From positions 124,581 to 188,580 of the forward strand of contig CAJNDS010002103.1 of the NCBI GenBank assembly GCA_905221605.1: a stretch of DNA of 64,000 bases, written 5' to 3'. Positions within the stretch are counted from its first letter, which is position 1. Every line of letters begins with the position of its first letter. Below the pieces are notes generated by a model. It was not told the DNA's origin. It saw nothing but the letters and a program-made list of their open reading frames with translations, and ran no database searches. Shown one piece after another: positions 11,323 to 22,500 of the stretch. The translations under genes and the position numbers were made by a program. Origin of the DNA: Symbiodinium natans. Its lineage: Eukaryota > Sar > Dinophyceae > Suessiales > Symbiodiniaceae.

Positions 11323-11378
11323 GCTGGGCCCAGAAAAAGGGAAACGCTCCATGCGGTCCAGCAAGCCAGGGAGGCCAC
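11323..11378 (-). CDS. Internal exon, first of an in-phase trio
   Basis: Open on the minus strand after CCCTAG|, reading GLPGLLDRMERFPFSGPS, and ending AGC|GACCCTAAA (a GA donor at the edge of a telomeric array). Joins the next exon in phase 0. No family recognised. Confidence 0.5.
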
Positions 11379-11437
11379 CTAGGGGTTTTGCTGCTTCCTA
11401 TCACGACAGGTTTTCTTGCGCAACAAAGGCTTTGTGG

Positions 11438-11495
11438 GGTTTAGGGTTTAGGGTTTAGGGTTTAGGGTTTAGGGTTTAGGGTTTAGGGTTTAGGG
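11438..11495. repeat. TTTAGGG array
   Basis: Eight perfect units. Just beyond it (about 11500-11570) lies another exon-like segment open on both strands; its strand could not be settled. Confidence 0.9.
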
Positions 11496-11950
11496 AGATT
11501 GGGTGAAGGTCGTCATATTCCGAGCAGAAGCGGGAATGGCAGGGCATGCTATGCCAATGGCCCGATACAGTAAGTGGACCGCGTGTGTAGCGGAAAATGC
11601 ACGCAGAAGAAGCGAAAACAGCCACCGAAGGAAGCCGAAACGTGCCAAGATCAGAACGTGACATTTTTTTTGCCCCTCCAGAACAGGAAGGAGAGGAGTG
11701 TCCTAATAACAGCACACTGCTACATCCCAGGCCCACAGTCCCTCTGCCAAGTCGAACTATCAGAACAAAACTCCTAAACCTGTGAACCCTATTAACCCTT
11801 AGACCCCTATAATTCCTGTAATTAAACCCTACAATTCCTATAAACCACCCCATAAATTCCTAGAAATCCGGTAAACACACCGCAAGCCCTAGAAAGCCCT
11901 AAACCCTAAACCCTACAAAGCCTAAACCCTAAACCCTACAAACCCTAAAC

Positions 11951-12031
11951 CCTAGAAGCCCTAAGCCACTCCTCGTAGCCGAACTCCCGGATGCCCAGCT
12001 CGCGCCCGGCATCGGCGGTCAGATGTGGGGC
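11951..12031 (-). CDS. Orphan internal exon, unknown protein
   Basis: Twenty-seven codons on the minus strand, reading APHLTADAGRELGIREFGYE then EWLRASR. Acceptor ACCAAG|G, donor AGG|GTTTAGGG, so the downstream intron starts with the telomeric repeat. CCCTAAA-type DNA lies upstream on that strand. No family recognised. Confidence 0.55.
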
Positions 12032-13427
12032 CTTGGTGCTTTCATGAAGGGGATTAGGGTTTAGGGTTTAGGGTTTAGGGCGTAGGATTATAGTACCCCC
12101 TATTATAATCCCTACTACTGCTTTCATGCTGCCTACTCCCCCTGGGTCTTAGTAGGGAATGAGGGAATTAGGGCCCTATATATACCCGTTAAGGGAGGTC
12201 CCTCATTCCCTAGTATGAACCAGCCAGTACTTGGAGGCTCATGGTACTTAGTAACCCAATTATGACTGTACTTATAACCCGATTATAACCCTATTAGGGT
12301 ACTTAAGGGGTCATTATTAGGTTCCCTTAAAGGCCCCTTTAGACCACAAAGGGCACGCTGTTTATTCCTACGTTACTCTTGGGTGTAGTGTCGGTCTGAG
12401 GGTAGTTCAACGGCTTACCTCCGTTAAAGGCTTCTGAAATATGGGTATAGGGTATGACGTTCAGGATTATATAGAGCCATCAGACAGCCTCTGGCAGGTT
12501 CCTGACACATGAGATGTTGTGCGAAAGATTTCAACCCGACTAACAAAACACTATGAGAACGCGAAAAACCCAAAACTTATGAACCCTGGAGACCCATCAT
12601 ATCAACCCATATAAACCTCAAAAAACCATGTGCAGCGTATCAGCGCCCCTAAAACCCCCTAAGCTGTCAATCCTCGGGGGTTTAGGGCTTGGGGCTTGCA
12701 GGGTTCTACACACCAAGAAGCCCCCTGTTAAACCAGCCAGCCCCATTCAGCCTGGAATGCGGCCGCGCACTGCTCCTAAGCATCCCTAAGGCATTGAAAA
12801 TTGAACCCATACAGCCCAACCTCCGGTTTGGAACCACAACCCACCAACGAAACTCCGAGCCTAAGAAACCCAACAGGAAGATTGCGCCTGAGTTTTACTC
12901 GGTTGTCTTATACCTGATTTTGTAACTGAGCAGCCTTAAACACCAAAACCCTCCCGATCCCTGAGCGCTAAACCCTAAAACTTGTATTTTCGCCCAAAAC
13001 CCTTTGCCCTAAATTCTGAATAAGCGGCGCGGAGACTCCCAAGACCCTGTGCCCCTCAGCCTTTAAACCCTCGACCCAAGACCCCAAAATCCCTGAACCA
13101 GTAGCCCAAGACCCTAAGCCGTAAACCTTGTAAACCCTGAGCGCCATACAAGTAGGTCACAGCCCTAAGCCTTAAGCCCAACAAATCCTGACAACCCTGA
13201 ACCTTGAACTAAACCCTACAGCCCCCCTCCCCTCCCTTAAACCCTATAATTATAAAGCCTGGAAACTAGAAACCTTCAACTGCAAACCTTAAACCCCGTT
13301 TCTAAACCCTTTCTAACCCTATAATCCCATCCCCAAAGCCCTGCACAATTTTCCGACTCTAAACCCAAAACCCTGAACCCTGAACCCTAAACCCTAAACC
13401 CTAACCCCTAAACCCTAAACCCCAAAC
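12032..13427. other. Non-coding stretch
   Basis: Short TTTAGGG run (12056-12080), a family D fragment (12082-12125), a family A MITE (12146-12212), then long degenerate CCCTAAA-like DNA (12940-13425). A 78-codon frame at 12689-12925 has no recognisable domain and is not called. Confidence 0.5.
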
Positions 13428-13539
13428 TCTGCAGCCCGGCGGCCGCGAACTGGAGGCCGCAGGCCTCCTCCAGGATCTCTGGAGGGACCCTCTTGGCCGC
13501 CGGGAGGTTCCCGCCTCGGCGGGGGGCGGCGTGTGGCTC
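13428..13539 (-). CDS. Orphan internal exon, unknown protein
   Basis: Thirty-seven codons plus one base on the minus strand, very GC-rich, including LPAAKRVPPEILEEACGLQF. Acceptor CCCTAGAG|G, donor |GTTTGGGGTTTAGGG. Upstream on that strand is CCCTA DNA. No family recognised. Confidence 0.5.
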
Positions 13540-14242
13540 CTCTAGGGTTTAGTGCCTTTAGGGGCTTTAGGGTTTATAGGGCTTAGGGTTTAGGGCCTGA
13601 GGTTCAGGGTTTAGCCTTTAGGGTTTTTTTGGGCTTAGGGTTGATAGAGCTTAGGGGTTAGGTTTTAAGGTCTCAGGTTTAAGGTTTAGGGTCTTGGGGT
13701 GGCACGGGGGTATAGCAGACTAGGCCTTTAGACTTGTTGTTGTTTAGAAGTGTTTGGCATTTTGTAAGGACCTTCAATGGTCAATAGCTTGAGGGATCTG
13801 TCCGGGATTGCCGCGCTGCATGAAATTTGGGATCCAGTTGGTGGGCTGAATGGAATCTATGAAAGGCTTAAGGCCTATAGCCAAGACCAAGCCCCAAGAG
13901 CTTGCAGGTTCCAGCGGTTCATGAATAGAATCCAAGCACGCCGGCTTGACGACTTTTCGGCTGATGAGTCTTTGCAAGACACAGAACACAGGTTTGTCCA
14001 ATGAAGCGCAAAGCAACGCCACCCGCCAATAAGGTGTCAAGCACCCAGTTGTGACACCCCCACATGTTGCTCAAACTGATATTGTCAATCTTACTTCGTG
14101 GCAAATGGGAAGGTCTGGCAGCACAAGCTTCAGTTGTGAGTCACCAGCCAACCACCGACGAAACTTGCATGGGCCTGGTTTGCGGCCTCGGGCTACAGAC
14201 AAACTAACAACTGAGGGACACTGACTGAAAACGACTGCAGGA
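13540..14242. other. 3' flank of the caspase-RCC1 gene
   Basis: Degenerate TTTAGGG-like repeats to about 13700, then unique sequence from 13740 on. Open frames of up to 88 codons occur on both strands at 13774-14104 with no recognisable domain. This may be untranslated sequence of the gene at 14243. Confidence 0.4.
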
Positions 14243-15600
14243 CTAGATCACGACCCAATCGGTGAGCTGACCCCTCACGCTGCTGGAGTCTCCGTCGTCC
14301 GAAAGGTCACCCCAAGTCATCACGGTGCCGTCGGTCTTCTTGGCGGTGAAGGCGAAGTGAGTAGAGCAGGTCACGTCCACATCGGTCAACTGGCAACTCA
14401 TGCTGCTGGAGGCTCCGCCGCGCGAAGGAAAACCCCAAGTCACCACGGTGCCGTCGGTCTTCTTGGCGGCGAAGGCGAAGTGAGTGGAGTAGATCACGTC
14501 CACATCGGTCAACTGGCCACTCACACTGCTGGAGTCTCCACCGTACGCAGGAGAACCCCAAGTCACCAGCGGCGAAGGCACCCTCAGTGGAATAGATCAT
14601 GTCCACATCGGTCAACCGGCCCCTCACGCTGCTGGAGTCTCCGCCGTACGGATGCAAACCCCAAGTCACCACGCTGCCGTCGGTCTTCTTGGCGGCGAAG
14701 GCGAAGCGAGTGGAGTAGATCACGTCAACATCGGTCAACTGCCCACTCACGCTGCTGGAGACTCCGCCGCGCGAAGCAAAACCCCAAGTCACCATGGTGC
14801 CGTCTGTCTTCTTGGCGGCGAAGGCGAAGTGGGTGGAGTAGATCACATCGACATCGGTCAACTGGCCCCTCACGCTGCTGGAGTCTCCGCCATACGAAAG
14901 AGAGCCCCAAGTCACCACGGTGCCGTCTGTCTTCTTGGCGGCGAAGGCACCCTCATTGGAATAGATCATGTCCACATCGGTCAACTGGCCCCTCACGCTG
15001 CCGGAGTCTCCACCGTGCGAGGGAAATCCCCAAGTCACCACGGCGCCGTCTGCCTTCTTGGCAGCGAAGGCGAAGTGAGTGGAGTAGATCACGTCGACAT
15101 CGGTCAACTGGCCCCTCACGCTGCTGGAGTCTCCGCCGTACGCAGGAGAACCCCAAGTCACCACGGTGCCATGTGTCTTGGCGGCGAAGGCGAAGCGAGT
15201 GGAGTAGATCACGTCCACATCGGTCAACTGCCCACTCACGCTGCTGGAGTCTCCGCCGTCCGAAGGGTCACCCCAAGTCACCACGGTGCCGTCGGTCTTC
15301 TTGGCGGCGAAGGCGAAGTGAGTGGAGTAGATCACGTCGACATCGGTCAACTGGCCCCTCACGCTGCTGGAGTCTCCGCCATACGAAGGAGAACCCCAAG
15401 TCACCACGGTGCCGTCTGTCTTCTTGGCGGCGAAGGCACCCTCATTGGAATAGATCATGCCCACATCGGTCAGCTGGCCCCTCACGTTGCTGGAGTCTCT
15501 GCCACAGCTCGCATCGCCCCAACTCACCACTGTGCCATCCGTTTTCTTTGCCTCAAAGGCGAAGCGAGTCGGGGAGATCACGTCCTCCACCATGGCTCGT
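14243..15600 (-). repeat. Eleven tandem RCC1-like coding repeats of about 123 bp
   Basis: Units vary at the start (NEGAFAA, THFAFAA, TRFAFAA types). The order is EGA-THF-TRF for units 2-4 and 6-8, with THF at unit 5, suggesting amplification in blocks of three. Unit 4 has a 3-base deletion (KTHGTVV) and unit 9 a 20-base deletion. High DNA identity between units suggests recent expansion or gene conversion. Confidence 0.9.
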
Positions 15601-17723
15601 ACAATCTTGGTCATGTGCAGCAGAACCTCATACATAGCTGACGCAACTGCACTGCCAAGCAGCTGCAACTTTGTCCAGACTTTCATTGTGAGACAGTGCA
15701 AAACTGATAAGACTGCTGCTCCCAACCTCGGACAAGTCTTCAGCAGCACCCAACAAGTCTTCAGCAGCACCCATGCTGCAAATTGAAGCAAGTGTCGCAA
15801 GATTCTGCCGGTTGTCGCTGCCATGTTATGGCGAAGGTCCGCGCCAAACGTTCGCGCGTTCTTTGGCACCTCGGAGACCAGCACGACAAGCATTGTGCCA
15901 AGAAGGCACACACAGATCGGTAGTGTGAAGCAACGCCAGCATGAGGATTGGGGAGGGAGGGCGGTCGCGGGGGGACTTGAATCCATAGCAAAACGTGACG
16001 ACCAGGTCGCTAGTGGAAGACCCACATGGGTTGTCAGCACCCAAGCAACTAGCACTGCCGCGACCACTGTGCCAAGAGCACGCAGATTTGTCCAAAGTCG
16101 TAGTGTGGAGCAACGCGAACATAACCAGATCGCTGCTGCAAGATCCACAAAGGTTTTCAGCACCCAGGCGGCAAGTTGAAGGAACTCCTGCAGCTTTGTG
16201 CAGGTTTGCACCGCCACGTCATGACAAAGATCCGTGGTGGAGCATGAAGAAATGCACGAGCACATTGGCAGCTCGGAAATAGACGCGCTTGCCCGTATTC
16301 GCCTTGTGAAGCTACGCAAAGCTGACCAGATCAGCGCAGATTGTAAGAGGATGTGTCCCAACTTTGTGAAGACTTGCACTGACACGTCATAGCAATGATC
16401 CACGACGGATTGTCCGAAATCCCATAGGCACCTCTCGAATTTGCAACTGGCTTCGATCATGCTCCAGAGCACAAGTATGAGACATTGCCACTTGGGCACC
16501 CATGCTGGTCCAAGGGCCTGTAGCCGAGATGACTGAAGCCACTCAAGCGTGTTTCGTGCTGCACGAGCAGCAGATGACTGTTTGATATCCAGGTTCTGGT
16601 CCAAAAAGTCTTGCAAGCTGCGTAGGTGGTCATTCCGTTCATCCCCCTCCATGAAGGGGCGCCTTCTCAAATAACCCACAGCCTTGGATAGCCAATACTC
16701 TTTCATGTCTTTCGATGAAATCGCAGCTTCTGCAGCTACCTTCAAGTCATCCCTAAGTTGCCTTTCTAGTGCGAGAGCACTGTGCAAGTCGTCCCGGATT
16801 TTTTCGACTTCTTCCCCTTCCGGCCCCAGGATTGATTCAAGCTCTTGCATTGTGAAGGAGCTCTTGCTTTCCTTGACGGATATAGCCTGTAACTTCTCCA
16901 GGGCATGCTCAACCCCCTGCACGTGCATAAGCTCCTTCTCACACTTCTTTCTCCGACTCTTTCGGTCCTGCTGGACATCCCACTTTGCTTTCTTGGCAAA
17001 AAACCATGCCTCTGAGTCGGAGTCTTCGTCGCTCGGCCTGTTCAGACGGCGTAGTTCTGCCGTCCCCATGAACATCTTGGACACCTTCAGCTTTAGAAGT
17101 TCCTTGTGGTTTTTCATGCAATCAAGCATCAACTTGATATGCATCTCGATACCTCCGAGAGACAAAGGGCAGCCTTGCTCGAAAAGCGTCGTAAGAATAA
17201 TCTCAAAAGGACTCTTGAGAATGTCTTTTTCTACTTGATCTGGCACACAGGCACCAGATGCGCAAGCATACAGAATCGAAACACAGCTCGGTTGCAAGTC
17301 CTCTCTGAGCTCTTCAAACTTGTGCATCATCTCATCCGCTTTCTCACGGCAACAGTCCAATATCAGGACGATCGCTGCATTCATGGCGCTGGTTGCGGCG
17401 CTGAGCGTATTCAGGACTGAGGAGACAGTAAGGATGTTTTGGGATGGCCTTCGAAGGTTTGAGTCCGTCCCCAGCAACATCTGCTCACCTTCCTGGTCCT
17501 CTCTTCCATGACCAGCAAAAAACAGCACCACGAGCCGCATGCATGCTGGAAGGCCTTCTGCGAAGCTCTTCACAGCAATGTGCATCTGTTCAGTTGTAAC
17601 ATTTTGCCGCAGACTGCCTTTGAACTCCAAGCTTGTCTGTAAGACATTGAAGATGCTGCTAGCGCCTGAAGACGCCGCGTGTAAGGGCCTTTCGTGCGTG
17701 TACTGGTCCTTTGTTGGCACAGA
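14243..17723 (-). CDS. Caspase-like (peptidase C14) protein with coiled coil, hydrophobic region and RCC1-like repeats; frameshifted near its 3' end
   Basis: Predicted cysteine protease of the caspase/metacaspase fold. The p20-type dyad is visible: His in FFAGHGRE (codon at 17508-17510) and Cys in LILDCCRE (codons 17349-17354). Next come a Lys/Glu-rich stretch with a coiled coil (about 16700-17000) and a long hydrophobic, Trp/Leu-rich region with several possible membrane helices (about 15600-16510). That region contains internal repeats, including a tandem WVLLKTC. The C-terminus holds 11 RCC1-like repeats of about 41 residues (KKTDGTVVTWG core). The 5' end is probably an exon border: TCTTACTCTTCAG| precedes 17723, and the fold's first strand and helix look incomplete, so an upstream exon is missing. 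At about 14565 repeat 9 lacks 20 bp relative to its neighbours. The frame then shifts, and the last two and a half repeats continue in another frame to a stop at 14243. This is either a real truncation or an assembly error. Domain calls are confident; membrane topology is inferred. Confidence 0.88.
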
Positions 17724-18301
17724 CTGAAGAGTAAGAGCACTACGATACACAAAAGTTACTATCACACGACAGCACTAGCATCAAGGGTTGGAACAATTAT
17801 GAATCGTATTCCCCTATGGTCCCTTTATAGCTATAACAACCCCCCCCCCCCCCCCCAAGACTTGATTCTAATTCTTAAGGGCCCTGTATTACGTGATGAA
17901 CAGCACCAAGACACATTTCCAATGCAAAGGACTTGCCTCGCTTCATGCCAGCTCTCTGGCTCCCGTTGCATTGCAAGGCAAGCGGATGCGAGGGTTTAGG
18001 GTTTAGGGTTTAGGGTTTAGGGTTTAGGGTTTAGGGTTTAGGGTTTAGGGTTTAGGGTTTAGGGTTTAGGGTTTAGGGTTTAGGGATGTCAAACAACGGT
18101 GGGTCTGAGGCCAAGTGTTGTCCGAATATCATGTCGTTTCATGCCAGAAGCGCTGCATCCCAGGGCGTACCCCGTACACATGTTACACCGAGCAACATCT
18201 CTATCGGATAGCCATCGCTTGCTTCCATGGAAGGCAGCTACATAAACACGGCCTCGAAGCACCCTAAACCCTAAACCCTAAACCCTAAACCTCGAAGCCA
18301 A
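17724..18301. other. Upstream region with MITE fragment and TTTAGGG array
   Basis: Family G MITE fragment (about 17800-17880) with a C-run, and a perfect 13-unit TTTAGGG array (17993-18084). The missing first exon of the caspase-like gene was not identified here. Confidence 0.5.
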
Positions 18302-18431
18302 GCTCCAAGGAGCCTTCGCAGCTTGGGGGGAGAATATCCCTGACATCGCCAAGGGGCGCAACAAGCAGCGCCCTGGCTCCAGGGTGGCACCGCTTTCGGT
18401 GGCCACACAGGCCTCGGAGAGAAGGTGGTGG
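18302..18431 (-). CDS. Possible exon, strand tentative
   Basis: A 130-nt GC-rich block between CCCTAAACC and GGTTTAGG. Minus reading: LSEACVATESGATLEPGRCL. Plus reading is equally open: GAFAAWGENIPDIAKGRNKQ. Minus is chosen from the polarity of the window only. No family recognised. Confidence 0.35.
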
Positions 18432-18469
18432 GGTTTAGGCTTGAGGGTTTAGGGTTTACGGTTTAGGGT

Positions 18470-18581
18470 TTAGGGGGGGTGGAGGAACACGCTGTCATCA
18501 GGGACGACTAAGGGTATGAAAAGCAACAGGTAGAGGATGGCTAGGATGCGGCACCCTTTGTCAGACTTGATGATGGGGATT
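18470..18581 (-). CDS. Terminal exon with one hydrophobic helix
   Basis: Open on the minus strand after GGCCTCAG|, reading IPIIKSDKGCRILAILYLLL then FIPLVVPDDSVFLHPP and a TAA stop. The stop codon lies in the first CCCTAAA unit of the flanking array. The ILAILYLLLFIPLVV stretch could span a membrane. Could be the tail of the ADP-ribosylglycohydrolase gene upstream (phase does not fit directly) or of another gene. Confidence 0.45.
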
Positions 18582-19473
18582 CTGAGGCCAATATCCCAAA
18601 GTTAAGCAGTGCACGTGAGCACTGGGGGTCTTCGCGGTGAGCAAGCAGAGCACGCCGTTTTCCTTATCGTCCATCCGCATCGGTCAGAGTGATGATGGGC
18701 TGCTGGCCTGAATTACCTCCGGCAACGTGCTGGCAGAGATTGTTGGTTTAGCCATTGTGGCTTATGTCAATACGATGTTTCACCCCAAATTCTTCTTTTG
18801 TCTGCATAAAGGTTCTACAGCGCGGCCAGAACATGGTCGCAAAAGGCTCACTCCTGGCGGGTGGCGGCAGCTGCTGCCTCGCTGGCAATCCTCGGCGAGC
18901 ATGAGCCAAAAACACTTAGGAGCCATAGTTTATAACAACTATAAAACCGATATGGTCAGCTCTCAAAATTAGGGACCCTTTTTTTGGGGCGCCCTAAAAA
19001 AGATGGGTCACCTTACAATAAGGACCCCCAAAAAAATATAATTTAGGAAATCTATCAACTCCTGCGGCATAGCCGCCATATAGCCCTCGGGGTTAGAGAA
19101 TGGGCTCTGGGATCGTGGTCACCTAGTTCTTGCTTGCAGGTGTGTTCTCACGAGCCATCTTCGGAAGGCACGTCTTGAGTGGCAGAGGCATGCGACACAT
19201 CCCAGGAGATTCCAAAATCTTTCAATACAGGAAGATTCTGAAACATTCATATACTATACTATAGTTTAGGAACCTATTCCAATTGTCGGAACATGCCTTC
19301 TACTTGACGGAGCTCGGAGTCTCTCAGTCCTTGCTGCGAGCCGAACCAACACATCCGAACCTCTACGTGGTCAGCTCTCTAGATTATGGTCCCCCCTTGG
19401 GGTTCCTTTTCGGTAGTATGGAGGCATATTTCAGGGTTTGCTTAGGGTTTAGAGCTAAGGGTTTAGGGCCCAC
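18582..19473. other. Non-coding stretch
   Basis: A family of elements beginning ATGGTCAGCTCTC appears at about 18952-19020 and 19368-19425. No convincing gene; an 81-codon frame at 18727-18972 shows no domain. Confidence 0.45.
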
Positions 19474-19539
19474 GTCGTCAAGACTCTGCTCCAGCCAGGC
19501 GCGATGGGGCATCTGTGCCAGCCACGACTCGGGCAGCGC
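19474..19539 (-). CDS. ARH exon 15 (C-terminal motif)
   Basis: TTGTAG| then ALPESWLAQMPHRAWLEQSL and DD, matching the C-terminal LP-x-x-W...WL segment of ARH proteins. Possible donor at |GTGGGCCC; if unspliced, the frame runs about 28 codons further to a stop. Confidence 0.8.
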
Positions 19540-22500
19540 CTACAACAACAATGGGCTCTCAGTAGGAGATTGGGCATTTGGGATGTATACTGCCTAGGGG
19601 CTATGAAGTCGAATTCCCTAGTCAGGACTACCAACTGCTGAGAGAGATGCAAAATCCACAAAGTGCTGGGCCAAGAGTTTATGCCCTGAACTTCCCTGGA
19701 GACCGTGCCTTGGCGCCGAAGGCGCAACCCAGCCTGGGTGAGCCAGGCGTCAGGCCGGCGAAAGTGGCGGGGGAAGACTTTCAGGGTATGGTCCTCATAT
19801 AGTATATATATATATATAGTATATATATATATATATATAGTATATATAGAGCTAGGATCGGGGTTTAGGATTTCGGGCTCGGGACTGGGGGTCTGTGTCT
19901 GAGGAGGGGCTTTGGGGTTAAGGTTCGGGGCCTCGATGGTGTTACAGGATGTTAAAGCCTCTCTGAAGGGGCGTATGAGGGTGTCTGGGCTTCGGGAAAT
20001 ACCGTCCTGCATTTTGAGGGCCGGTTTGCGCCCTAAAGCCCTCAACCCCGAACCCCAAGCTGATCATGCGCATGCGCTGCCGGTTTTGGGCTTCGGGTTT
20101 GGGCTTAGGAAATCTGACAAACTCACTCAAAACAACAAGACCCTTCCATAGCGAAACGTTGCAACCTGAAACTGGCCCTAAACCACCAACCTAGCCCAGA
20201 TTAAGCCTTAAAAACCTTTAGCCCCCCCCCCCCCCCCACCCGAAACCCTAAGCCTAAACCCTAAACCCTAAACCCTAAACCCTAAACCCTAAACCCATGA
20301 TTTTCTGGGGGATCGAGGGCCCCCGCAGTGCGCCAGCCACGGCCGCATTGGTGTCCGCGTCGCCGCCGGCCATGGTCAGGTTGTGGATGGCCTCACAGAA
20401 CCTGTGAGGTTTAGGGTTTAGGGTTTAGGGTTTAGGGTTTAGGGTTTAGGGTTTAGGGTTTAGGGTTTAGGGTTTAGGGTTTAGGGTTTAGGGTTCAGGG
20501 TTCAGGGGTTTAGGGGTTTAGGGTTCAGGGTTCAGGGTTCAGGGTTTAGGGTTTAGGGTTTAGGGTACAACCTTTGGAGTGTTTTAAGGTGTAGACTGGG
20601 ATGTTCCCCCTTATACTAACAGTCCTTAATGGGGACTACCATAAGGGGGTACTAGCATCCCTATTGAGGACTGCTCGTAGAAGGGGGAACATCCCAAGGT
20701 GTAGAATACCTGGACTAAGATATGGGAGTCTACGACAATAGGGAACCCCAATATAGATCCCCGAATAGCAGGATTCCCTTCTAAGATAAGGACCTCAATG
20801 AGGTACCCCTAGTTACGGAAACCTCCATATCGAGTAAGCCATGCCCATAAAACAAAGAAAATACCGTAACTATTGGGTTCAATTTCCTGGTTTTAGGACA
20901 CCGGTTGCTCTATACCACAGCGGGCCCGATTTACATCAACCTCCTCGATACTCTGAGGTTTAAAGTTCAGGGGTTTTCCAGTTTAGGGGTCAAGGGATAT
21001 GGGGCCTGCTTAGGATATTGGGCTTATATAGACCCTAAACCCTAAACCTGTTTAAGGTTTCTACCCTAAGCCCTAAGCCTGTTTAGGATTTCTACCCTAA
21101 ACCCTAAACCCATTTAGTGCTTAGGGCTTAGCAGTCCACTGCCGAGGCCCTGCTGCCAGAGAGCCGATCTGCCGGCGGGCCCGAGCCGGCGAGGGCAGCG
21201 CAGACGGTAGCGAGGCCGGCAGCCAGGCAGGTGTTGACGTAGCCTGCCGGTTGGTTTTTGAGGCCAAGCATGGCCCTTAAAACCCCCGGTTTAGGGTTTC
21301 AGGTTGAGGGTTTACTAAGGGAGGGACCCCTAGAAGGGACCCTTAATCTTATTCCCCTAGATCCCGATATATATATATATATATATATAGAAAGTAGCCC
21401 CCCAAAGAACCCCTAAATAACCCCCAAGGTCCCTCAGAAGGGTCCCTCCTTTAGTCCTTTGAGTAGTGTTTAGGGCCATAAAAAATCTCCTATATATGAT
21501 CCTACCTACAGTAGCTTGATGTCCTGAGATAAGAGATACCTCATCTAGGGGTAACACTCACCAAGGGCTCACCCAAAACCGGGATGATGCCCTAAACCCT
21601 GTGAACCCTATAAACCCTACAAGCCCTAGAATCCCAAGAACCCTGAAAGAACCCTATAGGCCCTAAAACACCCTACAAACTCTAAACACCCCAAAAAACC
21701 CTCTAAAACCCTAAACACCATACAAACCCTGAACCCAACCCCAAAAAAAACAAGCAACTTCGGGCTTTTGGGCGCCTAGCGTGTCTGGGGAGTCGGTCAC
21801 CGGCATCTCCTGCCCGCGCGTGGCCGCCCGAAGCTCCTCGACAGCCGAGAAGGCACTACCTTCCATGTGTTTAGGGTTCAGGGTTCAGAGTCCGTGAAAC
21901 ATCTGGCCCCTTACCACCTTGCAGGGTTCTGTCGTAGACGTGTCCTTGGGTTCTATGAAGGCTTTGGAGCGAGTTCGTGGAAGCTCCCAAGCTCTAAAAC
22001 CTTCAACCCAAAACCCCTCTGTGCCCGCCCCCTTCACGAGACTGCAGCCCCAGTGTCTTCTGGTAAGGAGGCCACGGACCATGGATGCACAACTCGGGAG
22101 CTTACTTTAAGGAGTGCATACTCATGTATTTACTGGACTCAGAAGTAACCAGCAAGAACAAAGCATAAACTGTTATTTCATAATGGTTCCTTTAGGGCAG
22201 GAAGAGGTCAAAAACAAAAGTATTAACTTGTGGTGCTCCAAACCCAGGTTTAAGGTTTGGGTAAGGAACTGTCGCGCAAACCAGGCGAAGAAGGTGGCGC
22301 CTACACGCAAACTCCATGTACGTTTAAAGTGTCCCTGCCATATCACTCCTACTATCTACCAACCCTTCAAGCGCATCTAGGACGATTTCTTGCTCCCAAA
22401 CCAAACAAGTGCGGCGAAGATGCAGCTTTGGGTGTTCAAGCACCCTCGATCTCAGCCCCATTTTCTTGGTGGTGGAGATAGGGTTTCAGGGTTTCAGGAA

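Noticed and set aside
14357-15641. Two long plus-strand frames over the RCC1 repeats
   Set aside because: Antisense shadows of the repeated minus-strand coding units; they encode Arg/Ser/His-rich nonsense repeats.
18590-18640. 5S rRNA-like words (CCCAAAGTTAAGC)
   Set aside because: Only a short stretch resembles 5S rRNA; the rest of the gene and its internal promoter are absent.
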